Assembly: GCF_026262505.1 (NCBI RefSeq) | Contig: NC_067208.1 | Location: 8,069,962-8,133,961, forward strand | DNA from: Trichomonas vaginalis G3 | Taxonomy: Eukaryota > Parabasalia > Trichomonadida > Trichomonadidae | Direction of reading: 5' to 3' | Length of the DNA: 64,000 nucleotides | In this document: in pieces, positions 50,111-58,062 of the stretch | Layout: every line of letters starts with the position of its first letter | Numbering within the stretch: the stretch's first letter is position 1 | Position numbers and translations under genes: made by a program | Notes under the pieces: generated by a model | The model's input: only the letters and a program-made list of their open reading frames with translations | Database searches by the model: none | What the model was told of the DNA's origin: nothing

Positions 50111-50409
50111 ACTTGCGCAGGGTAATGAAGCCCAAGGTCAAGTTTACCACTATTTCTGGAAGGTCTACACTTCAGCTCGAGACTTCGACTGGAATTCCAA
50201 TTCAAATACCAGACGGGACAGCCTACGATGGCATAAAGGACGCCAAAAGAGAAGCTCTTGTTAAGTTCCTAAACAAACGTCCTTGGATAAAAATACCAAA
50301 CAAGGAGAACCCCCTACCCCATATGAAATTGGCAATTCAGTCTCTCCTTCACTTCTCGGGTCAGCCGTTCTACATAACTACAGAAGGCGACATCCAACCA
50401 GTTCAGTAA
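50050..50409 (+). CDS. Hypothetical Polinton 2 protein (119 residues)
   Basis: The frame begins at the ATG inside the conserved end of the repeat cassette (MPEGFDEAIYLIEINEVVKQ) and continues through IQIPDGTAYDGIKDAKREALVKFLNKRPWIKIP to the stop. The matching point in cassette copy 1 leads to only a short frame (MPEGLGQDN...), so the cassette may be a mobile 5' region. It is a small alpha/beta protein of unknown family. Confidence 0.45.
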   Translation: MPEGFDEAIYLIEINEVVKQYLRRVMKPKVKFTTISGRSTLQLETSTGIPIQIPDGTAYDGIKDAKREALVKFLNKRPWIKIPNKENPLPHMKLAIQSLLHFSGQPFYITTEGDIQPVQ

Positions 50410-50474
50410 ACATCTCATTTTAACTACTTTTGTTCTTTGTTTTTCAACCCGAAGCATTTAATATATGTAAAAAT

Positions 50475-50582
50475 ATATTGTTTTAAAATGGTATGCCATT
50501 TCATATTTCTCATCTAACAAACAAGTTTCCCAACGGTCTTCTCCAACAAACTCAGCGTACATTTCAAATAAAATAAAAAAAT
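50475..50582 (-). repeat. Shortened HNH-cassette copy, left
   Basis: Contains the two ends of the HNH endonuclease unit (both flanks and the first and last codons) without its interior. It is nearly identical to 52,031-52,142. Just before it (50,425-50,460) is a copy of the leader and first codons of the polymerase remnant at 51,359-51,389. Confidence 0.7.
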
Positions 50583-50606
50583 GTCACTTTTAAAAAAATA
50601 AATTTT

Positions 50607-51389
50607 TTACTTCATGCAATGTTTTATTTCTGTGCCGTCTTCAAGTATGCCCCAATATTTCCTTTTCGATATTACATGAACTTCGGAAAATACCTTATCT
50701 AGCTTAAAACAGCCCATCTTCTCACCGACTAAACCCATTTCAATGAGTTTGTTGTATCCTTCTTCGTTCGTCATGAGTGCGTCAATGTTCTCATAGTAAA
50801 CCACAACTTTGGATTTGACTTCGGAGAAGAATTTGTTGTAGTTGTCAAGGACTGCCTTTGCGAACTGAGGGTAAGACCAATGTTCGACAATAGGTTTTAA
50901 TGTGGTTACTAAGCCACTTTGACCTTGAGTGAATTCGTACTTCAAAACAAAAGGAGAAAACCTTTCAACAAAGTTGTCGACCTTCTCATAATGTTTACTC
51001 TTCATCTCTTGAGGTTTTTTAATGGAATATCCCCATGTCGAATTCATAAGCAATTTGAGTGTCATTGCAAGTTTGGGGTTTGAAGCTTTCCTAATATCAT
51101 ACAGTTGTTGTATGACTTTTCCAACTGTATAGTTCCTTCCCGGGAACTCACCATCTTCGTTTGGAATTCCAGTCGGAATATATTGGACAAACCTCATGTA
51201 CGCAGCGTTAAGGTCGACATAGTATATCTTTTCATCTGAGTCGAACTTGTCGCAACCAATTGGATAGTCAAACCTGTAAGCTCGGGATAAAATTTCTTCA
51301 TCTGAAATATTCCTACCAGCATTTGTAAAGATATAGTCTAATGGTTTTGTATCTGCTACTTTTGTTCTTTGTTTTTCAACCTGAAGCAT
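50607..51389 (-). pseudogene. Polymerase B remnant of Polinton 2
   Basis: A 260-codon open frame holding polymerase palm-region signatures: YYVDLNAAYMRFVQYIPTGIPN (motif A region) and KLLMNSTWGYSI (motif B). Before them is an N-terminal block that matches the gene at 55,427. It represents only part of a polymerase B and is scored as a fossil. The palm sequence belongs to a different lineage from the 2659-5298 polymerase, so it may derive from another Polinton or virus. Confidence 0.65.
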
Positions 51390-51414
51390 TTAATATATGT
51401 AAAAATATACTGTT

Positions 51415-51999
51415 TTAAAATGGTATGCCATATAGCTTCTTGAATTTGTTAAGAAGTATTTTAACGTGTTTTCCATCTGTATCTCTAGTGTTTACATAAG
51501 CATAGCCTGCCTTAGTAAAATATACTTGTAATTTCCTATAGTTTACGCCGGTATAAAAGTAGAAAGAGTCTTGTTCTTCGCTATAGTAGTAAAACTCAAA
51601 CGTATGCTTGCCATAGTCTGTAATTTCAATTGTTTCATCTTCTAGTTCGTCGACAAATTCGAATACAATATCTCCAAATTTGCCTATGTTCTTATTGTTT
51701 TCAGAACGAGTGACCCAACGTAAGTTTTCAAGTCTATTGTCGTTTCTTATACGGTTTATATGGTCTACAAAAGGTAAATTGTTAGGATTCAGTATAAAAT
51801 GAGTTGCAATGACAACATGTTTAAAATAGTTTTTTCCACCCATCCTCATCATAGCATATCCGTCATTTCGCTCCCATTCGCTTAAAACTCTTTTTGTCTT
51901 TTTTTTTCTGACTTCAAATGACTCACAACAGTGAATTTCATATTTCTCATCTAACAAACAAGTTTCCCAACGGTCTTCTCCAACAAACTCAGCGTACAT
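51415..51999 (-). CDS. HNH endonuclease (homing-type) in Polinton 2
   Basis: A 194-residue protein with the HNH fold: H-V-V-I-A-T-H-F-I...N-P-N-N-L-P-FVDHINRIRNDNRLENLRWVTRSENNKN at about residues 60-107, the classical VDHIN...NRxxNLRWVT signature. The N-terminal stretch with YAMMRMGGK resembles the NUMOD4-type lead-in. The C-terminal half is unassigned. It is flanked on both sides by shortened copies of its own unit and lies next to the polymerase remnant, as homing nucleases often lie beside replication genes. It looks whole. Confidence 0.85.
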   Translation of the reverse strand: MYAEFVGEDRWETCLLDEKYEIHCCESFEVRKKKTKRVLSEWERNDGYAMMRMGGKNYFKHVVIATHFILNPNNLPFVDHINRIRNDNRLENLRWVTRSENNKNIGKFGDIVFEFVDELEDETIEITDYGKHTFEFYYYSEEQDSFYFYTGVNYRKLQVYFTKAGYAYVNTRDTDGKHVKILLNKFKKLYGIPF

Positions 52000-52030
52000 T
52001 TCAAATAAAATAAAAAAATATTTTTTTAAA

Positions 52031-52142
52031 AATATATTGTTTTAAAATGGTATGCCATTTCATATTTCTCATCTAACAAACAAGTTTCCCAACGGTCTTC
52101 TCCAACAAACTCAGCGTACATTTCAAATAAAAATAAAAAAAT
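52031..52142 (-). repeat. Shortened HNH-cassette copy, right
   Basis: Nearly identical to 50,475-50,582. It has the same two ends of the HNH unit joined at the same place, which shows the two short copies derive from one short ancestor rather than from independent losses. Confidence 0.7.
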
Positions 52143-52153
52143 ATTTTTTTTCT

Positions 52154-52378
52154 TTACTTAACATAACCGCCTGCTGCCATAAGTCTTTGACGCCAACCCA
52201 TACCAGCTAATGAAGGTTGACTTGGTTTAGTTTGGAAACTAAACTTTGGTTTTGGTTTATCTTCAGTTTTTGGTTTTTCTTCTTCTATCGGTTTTTCGTC
52301 ACTTTTCGGTTCCTCGGGTTTTACCCCACCTGCAGGAACAGTTGTGTCGTCAACATCTTCATAAATATCATATGCCAT
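52154..52378 (-). CDS. Small acidic/proline-rich Polinton 2 protein
   Basis: A 74-residue protein MAYDIYEDVDDTTVPAGGVK... with a Pro/Lys/Glu middle (EEPKSDEKPIEEEKPK) and a C-terminal SLAGMGWRQRLMAAGGYVK. The end could be a membrane- or capsid-interacting helix. No family was recognised. It looks whole. Confidence 0.5.
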   Translation of the reverse strand: MAYDIYEDVDDTTVPAGGVKPEEPKSDEKPIEEEKPKTEDKPKPKFSFQTKPSQPSLAGMGWRQRLMAAGGYVK

Positions 52379-52522
52379 TTGTTTTTGTTTTCCTTTCAAC
52401 CTTTTTGTGTTTGTTGTAAAGTTTAGAATATTTCGACTCTAAGTCAATGAGATGTTCTATAATGAACTGTTGGTCAGTGAAGTAAACTTTTCCATCTGTT
52501 GTCTCGAAAGCTCCTTCAGACT

Positions 52523-52711
52523 TCAATTTTTATTTGTGAGAGTCTGTTTCTTTTTTGAGATACTAGCCGTTCCATTTCTATGAAAAGTGACTTTGTAGTT
52601 AGGGTTTGTATTTCCAGACCTGGCACTTTCTATTATTGAATTTTTCTCTTCATCTGTAAGTTCTTTGACAGGTTTTGACAATGGTTCTGAACTTTTTGTT
52701 TGTGGTGTCAA
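52523..52711 (-). CDS. Small conserved Polinton protein, homologue of the 5565 gene
   Basis: A 62-residue product whose core (LTDEEKNSIIESARSGNTNP, then YKVTFHRNGTASISKKK) matches residues 4-40 of the 5565-6014 protein. The low-complexity tail of that protein is not present. The upstream leader CATTTCATCTCAGTAAAAAA also occurs at 52,908-52,928. Function unknown. Confidence 0.5.
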   Translation of the reverse strand: MTPQTKSSEPLSKPVKELTDEEKNSIIESARSGNTNPNYKVTFHRNGTASISKKKQTLTNKN

Positions 52712-52756
52712 ATCTACCGTTTCAACTTCTTCGTCATTTCATCTCAGTAAAAAATT

Positions 52757-52909
52757 TTAGTTTGGTTTGTTTTCAACTGGTTGTTTAGGTTTTTTAAGTC
52801 GGTCTAAAACTTCCTGAGGTATAGGAAGAACTTGACAAACACGTGGTGTAACTGCTGGAAGTCGACAAATCCATCTTGAACCCATTTGTCTCAATGCTGT
52901 ATTGTTCAT
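52757..52909 (-). CDS. 50-residue Polinton 2 microprotein
   Basis: An ATG-started frame MNNTALRQMGSRWICRLPAV...RLKKPKQPVENKPN follows the leader TTTCATCTCAGTAAAAAATT, which precedes neighbouring genes as well. A basic N-terminus, then a proline-rich end. No family was recognised. Confidence 0.4.
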   Translation of the reverse strand: MNNTALRQMGSRWICRLPAVTPRVCQVLPIPQEVLDRLKKPKQPVENKPN

Positions 52910-52927
52910 TTCATCTCAGTAAAAAAT

Positions 52928-53329
52928 TTACATTCCCCACGTTTGAGGTGGTTGCGGTTGGTTATTGTTTACCCACTGTTGTGCATGGTTATATCCTCTG
53001 TTAAAGAATCTTTCACCTTGGTCCATATAGTGTCCTGCTTGGTTATAGTAGTCATTTGCTTTGTTATAATAGTTTCCTGCTTGTCTTCCTACATTGTCCA
53101 TCCATCCTTGAACTTTTCCTCTTGTTTCAGGATTTGGAATAAGATTTGCTGCATCTCGTGCTACATCCCAACCTTTCTGTACAGTTTGTATAATAGGTTG
53201 TGCTTTCTCTTTCAGTATACCTAATGTACTCAAAATCTTCCTTCCAATTCCAAACGCACCTCTAGCTATTGTTCCCACTGCGGGCAAAAATCTGGATGCA
53301 ACTCCTGCTAATGCGCCAAATAAACCCAT
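52928..53329 (-). CDS. Small amphipathic virion-type protein of Polinton 2
   Basis: A 133-residue protein. The N-terminus MGLFGALAGVASRFLPAVGTIARGAFGIGRKIL is a Gly/Ala-rich amphipathic segment of the kind found in membrane-active capsid-lumen proteins (adenovirus protein VI-like). The C-terminus has repeated Tyr/Asn/Gln units (YYNKANDYYNQAGHYMDQG). It is probably an inner virion protein that perturbs membranes at entry; this is inference. It is divergent from the integrase region and looks whole. Confidence 0.5.
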   Translation of the reverse strand: MGLFGALAGVASRFLPAVGTIARGAFGIGRKILSTLGILKEKAQPIIQTVQKGWDVARDAANLIPNPETRGKVQGWMDNVGRQAGNYYNKANDYYNQAGHYMDQGERFFNRGYNHAQQWVNNNQPQPPQTWGM

Positions 53330-53346
53330 TTCTTATGGGTTAAAAA

Positions 53347-54302
53347 ATGACGAATCCAAACAAGGACCCCTATGTTTCTAAGGCAACAAAAAAAGCACTC
53401 ATGATAAAAATCTTTAGTTCAACACCAAATGCTTGGTTTATGGATATCTTGGAAAACATTCCGAGGTATAGAGAAGATGGACCTCCATACTGGTTAATAT
53501 TTGTTGGTCAAAACACAAGATACTGTGAAGCCATACCATTATGGTCCAAAAATATTTTAGATGTGAAAACTGCTTTGACAATATTCGTTGACAAATACCA
53601 TCCAACAAAACTGACATCTGACTGTGAAAGTTCTTTCAAATCAGATGATATTAAAAACTATCTGCGTTCAAAAAATGTAAACCAATATTTCATTGTCGAC
53701 CAAAACCATTCTGCTCGGTGTCATTGACGGTTGTATAAAAATATTAAGAGACTTAAACCAACCACAAGGTGGTGAAGCAAATGAAATGTCATATGACGAC
53801 AAGTATAGACACTTCTCCATGGCAAAGATGAGACAAGTTTTAAATATTTACAATAACCGTAAACAAAAAGGTTTGGGAACCACTCCCCCGAAGAAATGAA
53901 AAACAACCCTGACTTAGAGAAAGACTATATATTTAATAATTTAGTCAAAAGAGACAAACAAGAAAGAATGCCGGGCTTCAAACTTCAAAGGGTGACAAAG
54001 TAAAAATAGAAAATACCTAAACGCGACCCATATGAAAATACTATTGACTATGACAACAATGGGAACCCGACAGGTACTCACATTCGTGTTCGTAAAATAG
54101 AAGAAAGTATACAAGAGAATATTATGAAGTTTTAGGCAAACATGGCAAAATGTACACACTGCAAGCAGAAGATAAAACTACTATTGTCAGACCTCGTTTC
54201 AAACTTGTCAAAGTTCAAGTGGTATACTTTCAAAGACAGTTCCTAACAAATATAAGACAACTCCTGACGAATATGCTAAAGAAGTTGAAAATGACGACTA
54301 AG
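53347..54302 (+). pseudogene. Retroviral-type integrase region of Polinton 2 (broken)
   Basis: The region carries an rve-type DDE core: WFMDILENIPRY (first Asp), KLTSDCESSFKSDDIKNYL (second Asp) and the distal core before a helix MRQVLNIYNNRKQKGLGTTP. A basic C-terminal region resembles the chromo-like tail of Polinton integrases (...RVRKIEESIQENI). It would join the element's ends to TTxxAA-like targets to give 6-bp duplications. It is a fossil with several breaks. Confidence 0.75.
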
Positions 54303-55408
54303 CAATTCTATACCATGCGTAAACTGTCATGTAAGGTGGCATGTAGTCTTTACTTTGTCCCGTTGTTTGCGTATATCCTGAAACCAAATGTGTATGGCTT
54401 CCTCCTCCCTGAGTGTCATCCACGTAACAATTTATAGCAAACTGAACGTCGTCTTTAACATCATATCCTTTACCTTTTGTCATTCCTGTCCAATCCCAAT
54501 ATCTATGCTTATGCCAACCTTCTAGAGATGTAGTTAAATCTACGTAGTGACTGTGTGCAGGTAAATTTTCACCTGAAATCGTTTTACTTCCGCCTGTTTC
54601 CTTTGAAGAGTTTGCACAATACAAAAACCTGTCGACTATTTGAGTCCAAGTTCCAAAACCAAGTACTACTTCTGGTCTGGTAGAGTTCATTGAAACATAT
54701 AATGAGCCAACCGGGTAAATAAGATTCGGCAAAATTTGTTTAAGCACATTGACTTCCTGGCTTAGATGTATAATACTATTGTCATTAGATATCAAAGTAT
54801 CTACAAGACTTGTTGCCGGTGGTATTTTTGGAGCTTTACTTGGCAAGGTTGTGTTTAGTGTAATATCATCTGCTGTAAAAGTTGTAAAACTTGTATGTGT
54901 ATGTCCAACGTCACTTTTCCTGTTTAATGTTTCTTGTAAGTTTGTAATATCAGATATAGAATGTATATGAGTCTTTTTAGAATATTCGTTTTCAGCTCTT
55001 GTCACTTCACTTGACATTTTATTGTCAACATATGTTTTGTCTGCTAGTTCAGGATGAGTATGTTCTTTTGTTGCATAAGCATTGTTAGCTCTTTCTTCTT
55101 CTTTTGCTATTGCATCGTCTACATATTCTTTGTCAGCTTTGTTGTCAACATCTGCTTTCAAAGAAGTTCATTTATAGGTTTCTCGTTTAAAGTTCCTTTT
55201 GTTGGATTTATACAGACAGTATGGTTCTTATTGTCTTGAAACAGAAACTCATCTTCATTGGGTTTAATGTCAGTTTTAAGTTTCCATCCTTCAATGACTC
55301 AGATATCTTAGAATAGTTTGAAAAGTTTGTTGTGTTCTTATTTAGAGCTTGCATAATGAGTTGTCGGTTGTGTTGTATTTCTCTTATGGAAGCAATATCT
55401 TTCGACAT
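54298..55408 (-). pseudogene. Tail-fibre/tail-collar-like protein of Polinton 2 (about one break)
   Basis: The gene start (MSKDIASIREIQHNRQLIMQ) is followed by a shaft with repeated modules: KADVDNKADKEYVDDAI, YATKEHTHPELADKTYVDNKM and YSKKTHIHSISDITNLQETL. Each has the T-H-x-H and N-K-A-D-K-x-Y-V-D patterns of phage tail fibres. The C-terminal third has phage tail-collar signatures (YPVGSLYVSMNSTRPEVVLG, FGTWTQIVDRFLYC, AHSHYVDLTTSLEGWHKH, SGYTQTTG, and a final YMPPYMTVYAWYRIA). It is probably a receptor-binding fibre. About one break is present. Confidence 0.75.
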
Positions 55409-55426
55409 TTTTATTCTAGATAAAAT

Positions 55427-56274
55427 ATGCTTCCAATAGAAAAAGAAAATTCAAGAGTTGCTACAACTAAACCATTAGATGAACTTTTTACTAATGTCGG
55501 TCAAAAGTTTGAGACAGAGACCGTAAAGCATGAAGGCTATCGTTTTGACTACCCATTAAGATGGCTAAGAGACCCATCTGTCACAAAAGCTATTGGCTTT
55601 CGTAGAATGAAGTTCATTTCAGAAGCCATACATGTTTCCCATTTACGGTCGGTTTTGAAGTTCGATACTATAACAAAGAAAAACGTACGTATGAGAAATT
55701 TGAACAGGGAAAACTTTTACAAGTGAATTTGCTTGTAAACTTAGAAACAACTCTTCAAGCTTTTCAAGAAAAAATAAACGATATCTATCTCGAATATGCA
55801 AACCAGTATAACATTGACGAAGGAGAGTACCATCTCGATATTATATATGACAGGAAAAATGCAACTGTTAAAATCAATAAAATAGAAGACCTTGGAGAAA
55901 ACGTTTATATTTCTACAAAATATAACAACTTGGCATGGTATAGATTTATGAGGATGTTAAATCAGCCTGCAGAATATCCAGTACACCCGGACTTTTATGA
56001 AGTCGAAAACCCTAATGGAACATATGAAAATGTTTTCGACCAAGATGCTATTATAGTTCATGCTTCATTTTCTGGCGCTCAAAACTCTTTCTTATGTCTG
56101 ATGAATGACTTTTACGAAAAACCTACAAAGTTATATGAACCACCAAGTGGAAGTATTTCAGACTTTCAAGTATGGTTTACTACAGATGGAAGAAAAAGAA
56201 TAATTCCATTATACCATGCGTTTTACTTAGAACTTAGTTTCATATACAACTACTATCGAACGGTAAAAATATAA
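55427..56274 (+). pseudogene. Polinton 2 protein with polymerase-type N-terminal block (about one break)
   Basis: The start MLPIEKENSRVATTKPLDELFTNVG...YRFDYP matches the N-terminal block of the polymerase remnant at 50,607-51,389. The rest is a mixed alpha/beta protein (about 280 residues in all) with FDQDAIIVHASFSGAQNSFLC near the end and YYRTVKI at the stop. No family was recognised. It is divergent from the tail-fibre gene. About one break is present. Confidence 0.45.
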
Positions 56275-56525
56275 TTTTTTAATACGGTTGAGGTGTTGGA
56301 TTTGGTTGCCAACTAGACTGTGGTGCAGGTTCAGGCTGTTGTATAACAGGAGCTTGTTCTTCTGGTTCAGGGTCTTTAGGTATAATACCAACGAACTGAC
56401 CTACTCTTTTACCAATATTTTTGACTCCGTTCCATACTCCTCTTCCGACAGATTTTATTCCATTCCATATACCTCTTCCAACATTTCGAAAGAAGTTTCC
56501 AATACTACTGAAGAAACCATTTTAC
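56275..56525 (-). pseudogene. Small amphipathic virion-type protein remnant
   Basis: The minus strand encodes repeats of the kind GFFSSIGNFFRNVGRGIWNG and IKSVGRGVWNGVKNIGK, then a Pro/Glu/Gln tail. They resemble membrane-active internal capsid peptides (adenovirus VI or X type). It is related in style to 52,928-53,329. Scored as a fossil. Confidence 0.4.
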
Positions 56526-56538
56526 TATATGTAAAAAT

Positions 56539-56901
56539 CTAATGTCCGCCTAGTCTTTTACGTTTCCTGTTGAGTTCCATAGCATTCTTTAACTGGAGCT
56601 CATACATTCTGTTTCTCCTCTGGTAGAAAACATATTCTGGGTCAACTCCTGTGTTCGCGTCATCTGCATAAAGTTGTTTATATCCCACTTCAGGGTTTGT
56701 ATAAAACTCTTTCCATCTCATATTTGCATACCATGGTGGCAAACCTAACGCAGCGTCATTTGACATGGCAGTTTGCATTTGTACATCTGTTGGCACTTGA
56801 CCATAGTTTGCCATTGCAGTTTGTATTCTAACTTCATTTGGAATATTCTCTGGGTTTGGTTGTCCAGGTTGCTGTGCATTCGCTAAGTTCTGTGCGTCCA
56901 T
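56539..56901 (-). CDS. Small Polinton 2 protein with internal duplication
   Basis: A 120-residue protein MDAQNLANAQQPGQPNPENIPNE... with a duplicated segment (NEVRIQTAMANYGQVP / TDVQMQTAMSNDAALG). Then come an aromatic middle (PPWYANMRWKEFYTNPEVGYKQL) and a basic C-terminal helix (NRKRKRLGGH). It could be a DNA-binding or capsid-cementing protein. No family was recognised. It looks whole. Confidence 0.5.
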   Translation of the reverse strand: MDAQNLANAQQPGQPNPENIPNEVRIQTAMANYGQVPTDVQMQTAMSNDAALGLPPWYANMRWKEFYTNPEVGYKQLYADDANTGVDPEYVFYQRRNRMYELQLKNAMELNRKRKRLGGH

Positions 56902-56924
56902 TTAATATTAGATAAAAATATCTC

Positions 56925-57056
56925 TTACGAGTACATATACTGAACATTTGCAGGCATTGGTTCATCTTCATATTCTCTGTACTTTTCTGCCACGTCAAAT
57001 AAATAAATGACACAATGGAAAAAACCTAAAACAAGTAGTCCTATTTCAAACCACAT
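56925..57056 (-). CDS. 43-residue single-pass membrane microprotein
   Basis: An ATG-started frame MWFEIGLLVLGFFHCVIYLF followed by DVAEKYREYEDEPMPANVQY and on. One hydrophobic helix (about residues 4-20) and a short polar tail. It lies in tight order between the methyltransferase region and the 56,539 gene, so it is probably a true small gene, perhaps an internal-membrane or holin-like protein. Composition is far from random. It looks whole. Confidence 0.5.
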   Translation of the reverse strand: MWFEIGLLVLGFFHCVIYLFDVAEKYREYEDEPMPANVQYMYS

Positions 57057-57858
57057 TTACTTACTAATAAAATTTCTTTATTGTGACACTTTCTCCGGTT
57101 TATAGGACCTCTCTCATATTCTATCTTGTCATATATAAACTCATAGTCATGTATGTCCTCTAACCATCTCATAACGGTTTCCAAACCACTTTTATCGGAT
57201 GTAAAGTAAAAGCATGGATGGTTATGTATAACGTCTAAAGTTTCTAAAGAGTCTCTCAAAGTCCAGTCTACTTGTATTGAAAATCCCATGTGTTATAGAA
57301 CGGCGGGTCCACTATAAAGAAAACATTTTCCTTGTCTTTATATTTTTCATACAACTCTGTCCAATGACATCTCACAAACTCTATACCCTCAATATATTTT
57401 TCTATGTCCTCTTTGAAAACATTTGTATAGTTAAGATATAAAACTTTTGACATAAGTGTTTCAATGTCATGAACTCTTATAGAACCACTATATAATAGTC
57501 TAGCAGATATACTATCCCAGTCAATATATTCTGCTTTTTTCAAAACCTCTCTTACAATATCTTTCTTATCTAATGGTATACGTTCCATCTTGCCTATAGG
57601 TATCTTTTCTTTTAACTCTTTCAATATATTGTTTGTGTCTGGAATATGTTTGAGACGGTCCATATAGTTGTCGAAGTCATTGCATATAATCTTTGAGTCT
57701 GGAAATATTATATGACATAAATGGGATATATAGAAACTTCCACCGAACAAATCTACAAATGTTAGACCATTCGGTAGTTTCTTAAGTTCTCTCAATAGAA
57801 TATCTTTACATCTACTCTTATTTCCAAAGAACGGTAACGGTGGTTTTGTAAAATTCAT
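57057..57858 (-). pseudogene. D12-class adenine-N6 DNA methyltransferase in Polinton 2 (about one break)
   Basis: The frame starts MNFTKPPLPFFGNKSRCKDIL, the usual 'PFxGxKxxL' opening of Dam-type enzymes. Motif I VDLFGGSFYISHL is at about residue 35 and CNDFDNYM follows. The catalytic motif IV appears as VDPPFYNTWDF at about 185. The last third (TLRDSLETLDVIHNHPCFYFTSDKS...RRKCHNKEILLVSK) fits the family's C-terminal region. It would methylate adenine in the element's or host's DNA. About one break is present. It is the last gene before the right terminus. Confidence 0.8.
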
Positions 57859-57893
57859 TTATATATAATAATAAAAATGTTTTTTCCTGAAAA

Positions 57894-57910
57894 GTGACAG
57901 AAAAGTGACA
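57894..57910. repeat. Subterminal motif shared with Polinton 1
   Basis: GTGACAGAAAAGTGACA, the exact reverse complement of 7790-7806 at the right end of Polinton 1. Confidence 0.7.
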
Positions 57911-57940
57911 AAACATGAAAACATATATAATTTGTGAAAA

Positions 57941-58026
57941 GCTCCTGGAAGCCCTCCGAATAAAAACTTCATTTATACTAAACATCTTCAGGGCTAGAAG
58001 GCACGAAGTGCCTGGAAGCCCCACTA

Positions 58027-58056
<30 letters not shown>
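57941..58056. repeat. Right terminal inverted repeat of Polinton 2
   Basis: A partial cassette (57,941-57,957), a TTCATTTATACT spacer, one full hairpin cassette (57,991-58,028) and T28 ending at 58,056. Against the left end the middle cassette is lacking, so the two ends differ by cassette number. Confidence 0.8.
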
Positions 58057-58059
<3 letters not shown>

Positions 58060-58062
58060 TCA

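Larger units (their letters stand above)
35387..58056. mobile_element. Polinton/Maverick element 2, full length, broken genes
   Basis: A 22,670-bp virus-like DNA transposon with inverted ends, each starting with an A/T homopolymer (22 A on the left, 28 T on the right). It is flanked by perfect 6-bp target duplications TATTCA (35,381-35,386 and 58,057-58,062), the size typical of Polintons. Parts seen are large structural protein, major and minor capsid regions, SF3 helicase, packaging ATPase, two KilA-N proteins, polymerase B remnant, HNH endonuclease, integrase, tail-collar protein, adenine methyltransferase and small amphipathic proteins. A cysteine protease was not identified. The ends and target site are well preserved but about a dozen breaks affect the genes. 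It is therefore a moderately young fossil, not active by itself. Confidence 0.93.

Noticed and set aside
53347-54302. LTR retrotransposon indicated by the rve integrase
   Set aside because: No reverse transcriptase, gag or long terminal repeats nearby; the integrase lies inside a Polinton with capsid and packaging genes.
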